Assembly (NCBI GenBank): GCA_963718605.1
Contig: OY970363.1
Span: 3,038,001 to 3,102,000 of the forward strand
From: JACCXE01 sp963718605
Lineage (GTDB): Bacteria > Actinomycetota > Acidimicrobiia > Acidimicrobiales > JACCXE01
Direction of reading: 5' to 3'
Length of the DNA: 64,000 nucleotides
Position 1 is the stretch's first letter. Each line of letters begins with the position of its first letter. This document shows positions 34,598-42,751 of the stretch, one piece after another. Both the position numbers and the translations under genes were made by a program. Under the pieces are notes generated by a model. The model was not told where the DNA came from. It did no database searches and saw only the letters and a list, made by a program, of their open reading frames with translations.

Positions 34598-35182
34598 CTA
34601 CTTCGCGATGCCCTTGATGAAAATGTCCGCGAACGGTTTGGCAATGTCGCGGGCCGTCAGCCGGTCGCCGGGCTTGAGCCATAGGTACGTGTAGTTGTGC
34701 ATGCCCAACCACGCGAGCGCGGTGAGACGGGTGTCGACCTTGCGGAACTCGCCGTTTTTGATACCGGCCTTGAGGACGGCCTCGACGCGATGCTCGTAGG
34801 CGTGCCGACGCACGCGAAACGTCTCGGCGCGTTCACCCGTGAGCGCCGGGAATTCGTGCAGGAACACCCACACGTGGTCGGGGTAGCGATGGATGACGTC
34901 GAGCAGTTCATCGCCGAGCATCGCGAGTTGGGTGGACGGCGATCCGCCCGCAGCGGCGACGCGCTCGGCGCCACCCATCACTTCGTCCATAACGCGGTCG
35001 TGGATGGCTGCGAGCAGCGCTTCCTTGGATCCGATGTAGTGGTAAAACGCGCCCTTGCCCAAGCCGTTCGCGGTACACAACTCCGCAATGCCGGTCGCGT
35101 GGTAACCGCGCTTCGCGAACACCCGGGCGGACGTGTCGACGATGGTTTCTCGTCGCGCCGTCCATCGTTCGCTGCGCTCCAT
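34598..35182 (-). CDS. TetR-family transcriptional regulator
   Basis: 194 residues with an N-terminal TetR helix-turn-helix (about 10-57: FAKRGYHATGIAELCTANGLGKGAFYHYIGSKEALL) and a helical ligand-binding part. It is divergent from the SDR at 35221. The 20-bp site C overlaps its own ATG, consistent with autoregulation. Because sites A and B match site C, it is the best candidate in this window for controlling the SDR/E1 and acyl-CoA dehydrogenase/monooxygenase promoters. The ligand is likely a CoA ester or the pathway substrate, by analogy with other catabolic TetRs. Confidence 0.88.
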   Translation of the reverse strand: MERSERWTARRETIVDTSARVFAKRGYHATGIAELCTANGLGKGAFYHYIGSKEALLAAIHDRVMDEVMGGAERVAAAGGSPSTQLAMLGDELLDVIHRYPDHVWVFLHEFPALTGERAETFRVRRHAYEHRVEAVLKAGIKNGEFRKVDTRLTALAWLGMHNYTYLWLKPGDRLTARDIAKPFADIFIKGIAK

Positions 35183-35200
35183 TGGAACGGACGGTACACG
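35181..35200. promoter_or_regulatory. operator-like site C at the TetR/SDR divergent promoter
   Basis: ATTGGAACGGACGGTACACG matches the reverse complement of site A at 14 of 20 positions, including CGGTAC and the ATTG end. It overlaps the TetR start codon and lies 21 bp before the SDR start. It is weaker in symmetry than sites A and B, as often seen for autoregulatory sites. Confidence 0.55.
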
Positions 35201-35220
35201 GAGCGCGCCGAGGTCACTTC

Positions 35221-36045
35221 GTGAGCGCGCACCGCTTCGACGGACGGGTTGCGATCGTTACCGGCGCCGGCCGGGGCATCGGCGCGGCGTATGCCTCGCT
35301 CCTCGCCGAACTCGGGGCGACCGTGGTCGTCAACGACATCGACCCGGACACCGGCGCGGACGACACGAACGACGTGTCGACCGTCGGCGGCGCGCAGGCG
35401 CTGATCGACACGACCATCGAGCGCCACGGCCGCCTCGACGCGTTGATCAACAACGCCGGGATCATCGAGTGGGGCGGCCTACCCGACGTCGACGCCGTCA
35501 ACATCGAACATCACATCGCCGTGCACACCCTCGGTTCGTTCAACACCACCCGCGCTGCGTGGCCGCACATGGTCGAACAGGGCTACGGCCGCATCGTGAT
35601 GACGACCTCGGCTGGGGTGTTCGGGCTGCCGACGAACACGGGGTATGCGGCGGCCAAGGGCGGTGTGATCGGCCTCACCCGCAGCCTCGCCCTCAGTGGA
35701 CGAAAGGCGGGCATCAAGGTGAACGCGATCGCCCCCGCGGCGGCCACCCGGATGGGCGGCGACGTCGAGTCGCCTGCGATGGCACCCGAACTTGTCGCAC
35801 CGATGGCGGCCTTCCTGGCCCATGAGGACTGCCCGGTAACGGGCGAGATCTACACCGCGGGCGCCGGTCGCTTCGCCCGCCTGTTCATCGCGTCGACGCC
35901 CGGCCACCTGAATGTCGAGCCGTCCATCGATGCGGTCGCCGACAACTGGGCGGCCATCAACGACGAGACGGGTTACTTCGTGCCGCGCGATCTCATGCAG
36001 TGGTCATCCAAGTTCACCGAACACCTCGAGGGCATCGGTGACTGA
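35221..36045 (+). CDS. short-chain dehydrogenase/reductase (hydroxyacyl-CoA dehydrogenase-like SDR)
   Basis: 274 residues from GTG 35221, chosen because the SDR Rossmann start (VAIVTGAGRGIG) follows directly and GAGGT precedes it; the frame is open to 35182, but that start lies in the operator. It has NNAG, a catalytic Ser in MTTSAGVFG, YAAAK, and an extended C-terminus, and resembles the dehydrogenase domain of multifunctional beta-oxidation enzymes. It would oxidise a 3-hydroxyacyl-CoA, matching the acyl-CoA dehydrogenase nearby. It is convergent with the SnoaL-like gene, one base apart. Confidence 0.9.
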   Translation: MSAHRFDGRVAIVTGAGRGIGAAYASLLAELGATVVVNDIDPDTGADDTNDVSTVGGAQALIDTTIERHGRLDALINNAGIIEWGGLPDVDAVNIEHHIAVHTLGSFNTTRAAWPHMVEQGYGRIVMTTSAGVFGLPTNTGYAAAKGGVIGLTRSLALSGRKAGIKVNAIAPAAATRMGGDVESPAMAPELVAPMAAFLAHEDCPVTGEIYTAGAGRFARLFIASTPGHLNVEPSIDAVADNWAAINDETGYFVPRDLMQWSSKFTEHLEGIGD

Positions 36046-36046
36046 G

Positions 36047-36433
36047 TCAGGCGGCGTCGACGGTGCGACGCACGAACTTCCACGCGCCGTCGCGCTGTTC
36101 GAGCGAGTCCTGATACTTCGCCACGAACTGCACCGACCAGCCGCGGTCGCCCTTGACGAGCAGCACGACGTCGCTCAGCGCCTGCGCGGCGCGGTCGCTC
36201 CACTCGGTGACGAGCGTGTTCATCACGAGGTGACGCTGCGGCACGCGCGGCTTCCAGCCTTCGTAGGCACCGCGCAGCGCGTCCACGCCTTCGTAGGTCC
36301 CGAGCGCGGGAAAGTCGAACACGCCCTCGGGCCAGTACGTCGCCAGCACGTCGTCGGTGTGCCCTTGGTCAAGCGCGTGCGTGTACGCGGCGATCGTGGT
36401 TCGTACTGCTTCGGCGACATCGGCGTACGTCAT
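36047..36433 (-). CDS. SnoaL-like / NTF2-fold protein
   Basis: 128 residues with the cone-shaped NTF2/SnoaL fold pattern: N-terminal helices, the YWPEGVFDFPALG strand with acidic residues, and a C-terminal sheet ending in a KFVRRTVDAA segment. Members are small isomerases, hydratases or the beta subunits of ring-hydroxylating oxygenases. Because a Rieske oxygenase alpha-like gene starts 30 bp away on the other strand, a partner role is possible. The active-site residues of a true SnoaL cannot be assigned. Confidence 0.8.
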   Translation of the reverse strand: MTYADVAEAVRTTIAAYTHALDQGHTDDVLATYWPEGVFDFPALGTYEGVDALRGAYEGWKPRVPQRHLVMNTLVTEWSDRAAQALSDVVLLVKGDRGWSVQFVAKYQDSLEQRDGAWKFVRRTVDAA

Positions 36434-36462
36434 GGTCGACCAACCTATTGCCAGAGGACGAG

Positions 36463-37815
36463 ATGAAGAAGCGCGCGCCCCTACCCGTGCCCTATGCGGT
36501 CGACCAGGTCGACCGTGTGCGCAAAGAGCGGTACTACGACGAAGAGTTCTTTGCGCTCGAAGCGGAGCAGCTGTGGCCCCGCGTGTGGCAGATGGCGTGC
36601 CGGCTCGAAGAGATCCCCCAGCCGGGGGACTTTGCCGAATACGAGATCCTCGACCAATCGGTCATCGTCGTGCGGACCGGCGACCTGGGCGTCACCGCGT
36701 TCCAGAACGCGTGCCGTCACCGTGGCGTGAAGGTTGCGGAAGGCCACGGCAACTGCGCCAGCAGTTTCATCTGCCCCTTCCACGGGTGGACCTACGCGCA
36801 GGACGGCACGAACACCTTCGTCCCCCAGAAGCGCATGTTCGCCGAGCACAACTTGCAGCCGACCGAGATCAACCTCACGCCGGTGCGCTGCGAGACCTGG
36901 GGTGGTTGCGCCTGGATCAACTTCGACCTGAAGGCGCCGCCGCTGCGCGACTGCCTCGAGCCCGCGGCGACGATTCTCGACGGCTGGAAGGTCGAGTCGC
37001 TGCGCACCGAGTGGTGGTACGCGGCGCGTCTGCCGATCAACTGGAAGCTGGCCCAAGCTGCGTTCCAAGAGCAGTACCACGTGGTGGAAGCGCACCCCCA
37101 GCTGGTGATTCCGAACATGCGCTACGGCGCGAAGGACGGCGCGTTCGAGGCGCGCAAGTTCGTCGACGCCGAGCTGCAGTACCTGCGCGAGATGAGCGAA
37201 GGCATGGCCGGGATGATGCATGCGAGCGACGTGAAGATCGCGGAGGGCCTGCGCCGCAAGAAGCTCCCCAAGGACCCCGAAGAGGCGATGGCCGCGTGGT
37301 ACCGCAACCTCAACGACGCCGTCGTGAAGTGGCATACCAAGCAGGGCCACGACGTCCCCGACCTCAACGAGCTTGAGGCGAAGGGCATCAACGAACCGAT
37401 GGGCTACTGCTTCCCGCACTACTTCGTGCTGCCGATGTATTCGAGCGCGTCGTCGTACCGCTTCCGTCCGTTGGGCCCGGAAGAGACGCTGATGGAGATC
37501 TGGTCGCTTACGCGGTTCCCCGAGGGCGAGGAGCGGCCGAAGCTGACGCCGCCCGAAGCGTGGGAGTGCGACGACCCACGCTGGCCGCCGATTCCAGCGC
37601 AGGACTTCTCCAACCTGCCCCGCCAAGCCGCCGGTCTGCACGCGCGCGGCTTCGAGTACATGCGCCTATCCGAGAAGGGCGAGGGGCACCTGTCGAATCT
37701 CGAGCGCACGATCGACGGGTACCTCGCCGGCCTGCCGTACAAAAAGCTGCTGCCGGCGCTGCGCGAGGTGAACGTGAACCCACTCACGCGGCCGATCGTC
37801 GACATCGGCTTCTAA
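36463..37815 (+). CDS. Rieske non-heme iron oxygenase, alpha-subunit type
   Basis: 450 residues. The Rieske [2Fe-2S] ligands are Cys84, His86, Cys104 and His107, with the family spacing of 17 residues between the pairs. The mononuclear iron motif has His206 and His211 in YHVVEAH. It would dihydroxylate or demethylate a ring substrate with O2 and electrons from a ferredoxin reductase, which is not in this window. ATG 36463 was chosen because AGAGG lies five bases upstream; a TTG at 36448 is in frame. The divergent SnoaL-like gene could be its small subunit. Confidence 0.92.
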   Translation: MKKRAPLPVPYAVDQVDRVRKERYYDEEFFALEAEQLWPRVWQMACRLEEIPQPGDFAEYEILDQSVIVVRTGDLGVTAFQNACRHRGVKVAEGHGNCASSFICPFHGWTYAQDGTNTFVPQKRMFAEHNLQPTEINLTPVRCETWGGCAWINFDLKAPPLRDCLEPAATILDGWKVESLRTEWWYAARLPINWKLAQAAFQEQYHVVEAHPQLVIPNMRYGAKDGAFEARKFVDAELQYLREMSEGMAGMMHASDVKIAEGLRRKKLPKDPEEAMAAWYRNLNDAVVKWHTKQGHDVPDLNELEAKGINEPMGYCFPHYFVLPMYSSASSYRFRPLGPEETLMEIWSLTRFPEGEERPKLTPPEAWECDDPRWPPIPAQDFSNLPRQAAGLHARGFEYMRLSEKGEGHLSNLERTIDGYLAGLPYKKLLPALREVNVNPLTRPIVDIGF

Positions 37816-37846
37816 CGGCCCGCAGCTTTCACCAGCGGCGCTTTAA

Positions 37847-37859
37847 TAAACGGTGTTTA
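37847..37859. promoter_or_regulatory. operator-like palindrome upstream of TetR
   Basis: TAAACGGTGTTTA is a perfect 5-3-5 palindrome in an AT-rich stretch. It starts 31 bp after the Rieske stop and ends 8 bp before the likely TetR start at 37868. The TAAAC/GTTTA form resembles TetR sites. It overlaps the alternative start at 37853, which speaks against that start. Confidence 0.55.
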
Positions 37860-37867
37860 ATAGCACC

Positions 37868-38539
37868 GTGAGGGGACGGCAACGGGGGGTGGCAGCGGCG
37901 ATCACCCGCGACCAGATCGTTGATGCGGCCGAACAGATCGCGCGCGCCGAGGGTCTCGACGCTGTGACCATCCGGCGAGTCAGCTCCGAGCTCGGCGTCA
38001 CGCCCGCCGCCCTGTACTGGCACCTCGAAGACAAACAGGCGCTCGTTCGCTCGCTGGTCGATCGGGCGTCGGCGCGCACGGAACGGCCAGGCCCGGACTA
38101 CGGCACGTGGCTCGAACGGCTGCGTCGTTTCTACCTCTCGACGCGTGAGGAGTTCACCGCCTACGCGGGACTCAGTGGCGCGCTCGTGACCTCCGAGCCA
38201 ACTGACGCGACGCTCGCAAACTGTCTCTACGCCCTCGAGCTGTTGACGGGTGCCGGCTTTGACGAAGCGCACGCTCTGGACGTGTTCGACGCGCTTTCGA
38301 CATTCTCGTGGGGCCACCTCATGATGATCGACGTCGAGCGTTCGAATCAGCACCAGACGCACAGCGAAGCGATTGCGAAGTATTCGGAGCGAATGAAGGC
38401 GGTCATCGAGCGCACGCCGGAGTACGCCGTGTTCGCACGCGACTTCGATGACGATCGCAGTCTCGCCCAGTTGGTCCGCGGGCTCGACCTAATCCTGCGC
38501 GCCGCCGCGATCGAAAGTGGCATCGAGGTGAGCGCATGA
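37868..38539 (+). CDS. TetR-family transcriptional regulator (TetR_C-type)
   Basis: 223 residues from GTG 37868 (GTG 37853 is in frame but lies in the palindrome). The HTH region spans about 14-60: RDQIVDAAEQIARAEG, VTIRRVSSELGVTPAALYWHLEDKQAL, close to the classical TetR DNA-recognition helix. The C-terminal ligand domain is helical. The stop overlaps the ATG of the alpha/beta hydrolase by 4 bp, so the two are coupled and the ABC importer genes probably continue the transcript. It may be a local repressor for transport and catabolism. Confidence 0.88.
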   Translation: MRGRQRGVAAAITRDQIVDAAEQIARAEGLDAVTIRRVSSELGVTPAALYWHLEDKQALVRSLVDRASARTERPGPDYGTWLERLRRFYLSTREEFTAYAGLSGALVTSEPTDATLANCLYALELLTGAGFDEAHALDVFDALSTFSWGHLMMIDVERSNQHQTHSEAIAKYSERMKAVIERTPEYAVFARDFDDDRSLAQLVRGLDLILRAAAIESGIEVSA

Positions 38540-39405
38540 GTGGACTGCTCGACGCCGCGGACTGGCCCGTCGTCGGCCACACCGTCGCGTCACGTGATGG
38601 CACGAAGATCGCGGTCACCGAAACTGGCGCGGGCCGTCCGATCGTGTTGCTCCACGGGTTGGCGCTCACTCATGACGCGTGGTTGCCGCAGATTCGAAGG
38701 TTGCGCGACCGATACCGCGTGATCGCGATCGACCTCCGCGGCCACGGCGACTCCGGGCCCGGCGTGGAGGGCTACTCGCCGACGTTGTTTGCCGACGACG
38801 TTGCCGCCGTCTTGACCTCGCTAGATCTCCACGACGCGGTGCTGGTCGGCCACTCGCTCGGCGGAACCAACATCGGTCAGTTCGTCGTTGACCATTCCGA
38901 CGTCGCGCGTGAGCGGGTCGGCGGGTTGATCTTTGTGGGGACCTTCGCGGCTGCACTGATCGGCGAGGGCTGGTGGCGCCAGCGTTTCGGTCGGATCCAG
39001 ACCACCGCGATGGCGTCGGTGATGAGTCGCCGCAAGCCATCGAGCACACCGCCACGCGGGCGGCTGGTCGTAGCGATGACAAAGCGCTCGTTCGGTGGGT
39101 CGGCCGATCCCGCGGACGTGAGTCGACTGCTCTCAATCGGCACGCGCACGGCGCCAAGCGTCGCCGCCGCGTGCGCGGTTGCGAACCTGACCTACGACGT
39201 CTTCGACCGACTTCCCACAGTGGACCTTCCGTCGTTAGTCGTCGTCGGCAGCAAGGATCGAACGGCTCCAGTTCGTTCCGCGCGTCGCCTCGCCGCCGCG
39301 CTGGCCCAGGCGGAGCTCGTTGTGCTTGACGGAGTTGGCCACCCCGTCGGCCTCCAGCGACCAGACGAGCTCGCGCGTCTTATCGACGAATTCAGCCGGA
39401 GGTGA
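38536..39405 (+). CDS. alpha/beta hydrolase
   Basis: 289 residues with the oxyanion motif VLLHGLALT, DLRGHGDS, the nucleophile elbow VGHSLGG, the acid in VVVGSKDRTAP, and the His in LDGVGHPVGLQRP. All triad positions are present, so it should be an active esterase, lipase or C-C hydrolase. It overlaps the TetR stop by 4 bp and ends 3 bp before livF. It may cleave the substrate brought in by the importer. Confidence 0.92.
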   Translation: MSGLLDAADWPVVGHTVASRDGTKIAVTETGAGRPIVLLHGLALTHDAWLPQIRRLRDRYRVIAIDLRGHGDSGPGVEGYSPTLFADDVAAVLTSLDLHDAVLVGHSLGGTNIGQFVVDHSDVARERVGGLIFVGTFAAALIGEGWWRQRFGRIQTTAMASVMSRRKPSSTPPRGRLVVAMTKRSFGGSADPADVSRLLSIGTRTAPSVAAACAVANLTYDVFDRLPTVDLPSLVVVGSKDRTAPVRSARRLAAALAQAELVVLDGVGHPVGLQRPDELARLIDEFSRR

Positions 39406-39408
39406 CCG

Positions 39409-40164
39409 TTGCAATCTGACCTGGTTCTACGCGTGCAGGACGTCGAGTTCTCGTACGGGCGGCTGCAGGTACTGTTCGGGATCTCGCTCGACGTGCGCTC
39501 CGGTGAGGCCCTGGCGCTGCTCGGCACAAACGGGGCGGGGAAGTCGACCCTGCTCAAGGTGATCTCGGGCCTCGAGCCGCCGACGTCGGGCACCGTCGAG
39601 TTCTGCGGGGACGACATCACCGGCGAGCCGGCCGAGCAGGTCGTGCGCCGTGGCCTGGTGATGATCGTCGGTGGACGCACGGTGTTTCCAGACATGACAA
39701 TCGCCGAGAACCTTGAAGTGCAGGCGACGTTGTTGCGTAAGCAGCGCCAGGTCGTCGCGGAACGCCGCGAGCGCGTGTTTGACATTTTCCCGCGTCTGCG
39801 CGAGCGGCTGACGCAGCAGGCGGGCAGCCTGTCAGGCGGCGAGCAACAGCAGCTCACTTTGGCCAAGGCATTGATGCTCGATCCCAAACTGCTGTGCATC
39901 GACGAGCTCACGCTCGGGCTGGCGCCGGTGGCCGTCGAACCGTTGCTCGCCACGGTTCGGGCCATCCATGCGACCGGAGTTGCGATCGTCATTGTCGAGC
40001 AGAGCCTGAACGTCGCGGCGGAGATCTGCGAGCGCGCGATCTTCCTGGAAAAGGGCGAGTCGCGCTTCGAAGGACGCACCGCCGATCTACTCGAACGCGA
40101 CGACATCGCCCGCGCCGTATTCCTTGGTGCTGACCGTTCGCCCGTGGCTGGAGGCCGCCGATGA
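39409..40164 (+). CDS. livF: branched-chain amino acid-type ABC transporter, ATP-binding protein LivF
   Basis: 251 residues of the LivF type. It has Walker A GTNGAGKST, the Q-loop region, signature LSGGEQQQ, Walker B LLCIDELTLGLAP and the switch His replaced by EQS, as is typical for LivF. The start TTG 39409 is supported by GGAGG about six bases upstream. It overlaps the binding-protein gene by 4 bp. It powers uptake with the fused LivG half encoded at 42589. In actinobacteria such systems often carry acids other than amino acids, so substrate is not assigned. Confidence 0.92.
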   Translation: MQSDLVLRVQDVEFSYGRLQVLFGISLDVRSGEALALLGTNGAGKSTLLKVISGLEPPTSGTVEFCGDDITGEPAEQVVRRGLVMIVGGRTVFPDMTIAENLEVQATLLRKQRQVVAERRERVFDIFPRLRERLTQQAGSLSGGEQQQLTLAKALMLDPKLLCIDELTLGLAPVAVEPLLATVRAIHATGVAIVIVEQSLNVAAEICERAIFLEKGESRFEGRTADLLERDDIARAVFLGADRSPVAGGRR

Positions 40165-41693
40165 GTCCGTTTCTCGAGTTCCGGGTGTGGCTTCGCCGCG
40201 GTCCCGCAGGCGAGCGTGTGATTGCCGGCCTGGCTGCTCTGGTCGCGCTCGCCCTGTTCGGGTGGGCGTTGGTCCCGCTGAGCCATGGCGCATCCGCTGC
40301 AAAGGACGCGTCAACGGCGCTGGGCGCGGGGGCCGAACGAACCACAAACACGACGATCGTCGATGGCGCGACGTCAGAAACCACTACGCCGACGGATGAC
40401 GCCACGTCCTTGACGCCCGGGTCGGCCACAGGCCCGGACGCAAGCAGCACCGACACGCAAGCCGACACCACCGCGCCGACGGCCGATGCCAACAAGTGCG
40501 CGTCCCCGTTGAAGGCCACCGACCAAGGCGTCACACCCAAAGAAGTGCTGGTCGCCGTCGCAATCATCAGCCTCGGCGGCGACGTCGGCAACGAGACCTT
40601 CGGCATCCGCGGGGACCTCGAAGACGTGGCGAAGGCGGCCGCGGCTGGCATCAACGCCGACGGCGGTGTGGGTTGCCGCAAGATGGTCATCAAGATTTTC
40701 CGGGTCAACCCGTTGGACCAGAACGACACGCGGGCCAAGTGTCTCGACATCGTCGCGGCCAAGCCGTTCGCCGTCATCGACTTCGGCGGCTACATCGACC
40801 CGGTTTCGCGAGCGTGCTTCGTCGAACACAAGCTCCCATTCCAGTCCGCACTCGCGATCACTGAGGAGGAGGGCAAGGCGTCGTATCCGTACCTCTACAC
40901 GCCCTCGGCCAGCGCCGACCGCCAGTTGCGCAACTGGGTGTTCGGCGCGGCGGCGCGCGGTTCGTTCGACACGAAGAAAGGCTTCAAGAAGCTCGGTCTC
41001 TTCACGTTCGAGTGCGACAACAAGATCTCCGGCGAACTCATCAAGAACCTGCACTCGGTCGGCGTGTCTGACGCGCAGATGTCGATCTTCAAGCTCTCGT
41101 GTGCCTCGGGGGCGACCCCGAACCAACTTGCTCAGGCGATGTCGCAACACCGGCAGGCGGGCGTGAGTCACGTCTTGCTGTCGCTGGCGCAGATCGACGC
41201 GAAGTCCTACGTGCGGAACGCCGGCGCGCTGGGTTGGAAGCCCGCGTACCTCGCGTCCGACTTCGGCGCTATTCCGAATACGACCTCACAGGGGGACTGG
41301 CACAACAGCTTCGACGGCGCGGTGGCCATCACGAGCGATCGCGGCGGCGAGTACAACTCGGGGATCAAGCACAAGCTCGTGCCCCACTGCCAGGACTGGT
41401 ACAAGAAGGCGAACGTGCCGCCGCCCGACAAAGACGGCGATGCCGCCTTTGGCTTCTGCACGTTCTTCACGCTCTTCAAGACCGCGGCCGACGCGTCGGC
41501 GCCGACGCTCACGCGCACAACGCTGGTACCGAACCTCTCGACCAAGGGCGGACTCTTCGAGAGCATCGCCTACAGCGACATCATGTTCGATCGGCCCGGC
41601 CGCTTCAGCGGCGGCGATCAGATCCGCACGATTGAGTGGCGACAGGACTGCCGCTGCTGGAAGGTGCTGGACGGCTTCAAGGCCGCCCCGTGA
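40161..41693 (+). CDS. ABC transporter substrate-binding protein (periplasmic-binding type, membrane-anchored)
   Basis: 510 residues. The N-terminus has a basic stretch and one hydrophobic segment (about 20-38) without an obvious cleavage site or lipobox, so it is probably a signal anchor. A Thr/Ala/Ser/Asp-rich linker (about 50-110) follows. The domain from about 120 on has the type I binding-protein fold of the LivK family. Eleven or so Cys residues are unusual for the family and suggest disulfides. GTG of livH overlaps its stop by 4 bp. It would present substrate to LivH/LivM. Confidence 0.87.
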   Translation: MSPFLEFRVWLRRGPAGERVIAGLAALVALALFGWALVPLSHGASAAKDASTALGAGAERTTNTTIVDGATSETTTPTDDATSLTPGSATGPDASSTDTQADTTAPTADANKCASPLKATDQGVTPKEVLVAVAIISLGGDVGNETFGIRGDLEDVAKAAAAGINADGGVGCRKMVIKIFRVNPLDQNDTRAKCLDIVAAKPFAVIDFGGYIDPVSRACFVEHKLPFQSALAITEEEGKASYPYLYTPSASADRQLRNWVFGAAARGSFDTKKGFKKLGLFTFECDNKISGELIKNLHSVGVSDAQMSIFKLSCASGATPNQLAQAMSQHRQAGVSHVLLSLAQIDAKSYVRNAGALGWKPAYLASDFGAIPNTTSQGDWHNSFDGAVAITSDRGGEYNSGIKHKLVPHCQDWYKKANVPPPDKDGDAAFGFCTFFTLFKTAADASAPTLTRTTLVPNLSTKGGLFESIAYSDIMFDRPGRFSGGDQIRTIEWRQDCRCWKVLDGFKAAP

Positions 41694-42751
41694 CCGCGCT
41701 GACGTCTGGGGTGGTCCTCGGGCTCATCTTCGGTCTCCTGACCGGGATGCTGGCCGTTGGCCTCGTGCTCGTTTACAAAGCGAGTCGGTTCGTGAACCTG
41801 GCCCACGGACAACTCGGCGCGCTGTCAGCTCTGTTGCTCGCGACGCTCGTGCTCGATCACGGTTGGAGCTGGTGGGTGGCGTTCCCGCTCTGTGTCGCCG
41901 TCGGCGCGACCACCGGCGTCGTGGTCGAACGGTTCATCATCCGCAAGCTGCGCCACCAACACCGACGCGCGATCACGTACCTACTCGTCACAATCGGCGT
42001 TGGCCAGATCCTGCTGGCGCTCACCTTCGTGCCCGCACTCGCGCCCGACGAGTCGACGCTCTACCGCAACAGCTACCCGCTGCCGTTCTCGGTGCACTAC
42101 GTGATCGGTGGCGCCGACATCACCGGCGCACACATCATGATCCTGCTGCTCGTGCCAGCAGCCGTGATCGGGTTGGCCGCGTTCATGCGGTACAGCGCCA
42201 TGGGCAAGTCCATCCGCGCGGCGGCGACGAACCCCGAGTCCGCCCGGCTCTGCGGCATCTCGGTCGATCGCGTCAACGCGGTGACGTGGTCCATCGCGGG
42301 GACGTTGAGCGCGGTCACCGCGATTCTGATTGCGCCCGGCCAAACCGCGTTCAGTGCCGCCGCGCTCGGCCCCGGCCTGCTCTTACGCTCGCTCGGCGCG
42401 GCCGCGCTCGGCGGATTCGTGAGCATCCCGGCCGCAATCGTGGGCGGGGTCGGGTTGGGTCTCATCGAACAGGTCACGCTGGCCACCACGAAGCGGGGTG
42501 GCACCGCCGAACTCGCGGTGTTCATCGCGGTGATGGTCGTGCTGTTCGTGCGGGGTCGCCAGATCTCGGCATCTGCCACGCGGACGATGTGGCCGAGAAC
42601 CGCCCGCGGACCGTCGTGCCCGTCGCGGTCGCGCAGCGTTTTCTCGTACGTTCCCATCGGCTCGTGCTCGGCACCGCTTCGCTCGTGGTTGCGCTCGTCG
42701 TGCCGCTGTTGCCCTACTTCCACCCCGAAAGTAAACGCTTCTACCTCGTGA
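41690..42751 (+). CDS. livH: branched-chain amino acid-type ABC transporter permease LivH
   Basis: 353 residues from GTG 41690. Residues 1-290 are the LivH membrane domain: LIFGLLTGMLAVGLVLVYKASRF start, NLAHGQLG, ATNPESARLCGISVDRV cytoplasmic loop, and the final GLIEQV and VLFVRGRQ. The last about 60 residues (rich in Arg, Ser, Pro) are unlike LivH and lie over the beginning of livM in another frame. The overlap of 163 bp with the livM start is abnormal for this genome, so a lost base near the end of livH is possible. Confidence 0.85.
   Translation: MTALTSGVVLGLIFGLLTGMLAVGLVLVYKASRFVNLAHGQLGALSALLLATLVLDHGWSWWVAFPLCVAVGATTGVVVERFIIRKLRHQHRRAITYLLVTIGVGQILLALTFVPALAPDESTLYRNSYPLPFSVHYVIGGADITGAHIMILLLVPAAVIGLAAFMRYSAMGKSIRAAATNPESARLCGISVDRVNAVTWSIAGTLSAVTAILIAPGQTAFSAAALGPGLLLRSLGAAALGGFVSIPAAIVGGVGLGLIEQVTLATTKRGGTAELAVFIAVMVVLFVRGRQISASATRTMWPRTARGPSCPSRSRSVFSYVPIGSCSAPLRSWLRSSCRCCPTSTPKVNASTS

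Noticed and set aside
36481..37641. 386-residue minus-strand ORF opposite the Rieske gene
   Set aside because: Shadow; the plus strand has all four Rieske ligands and the iron-site histidines.
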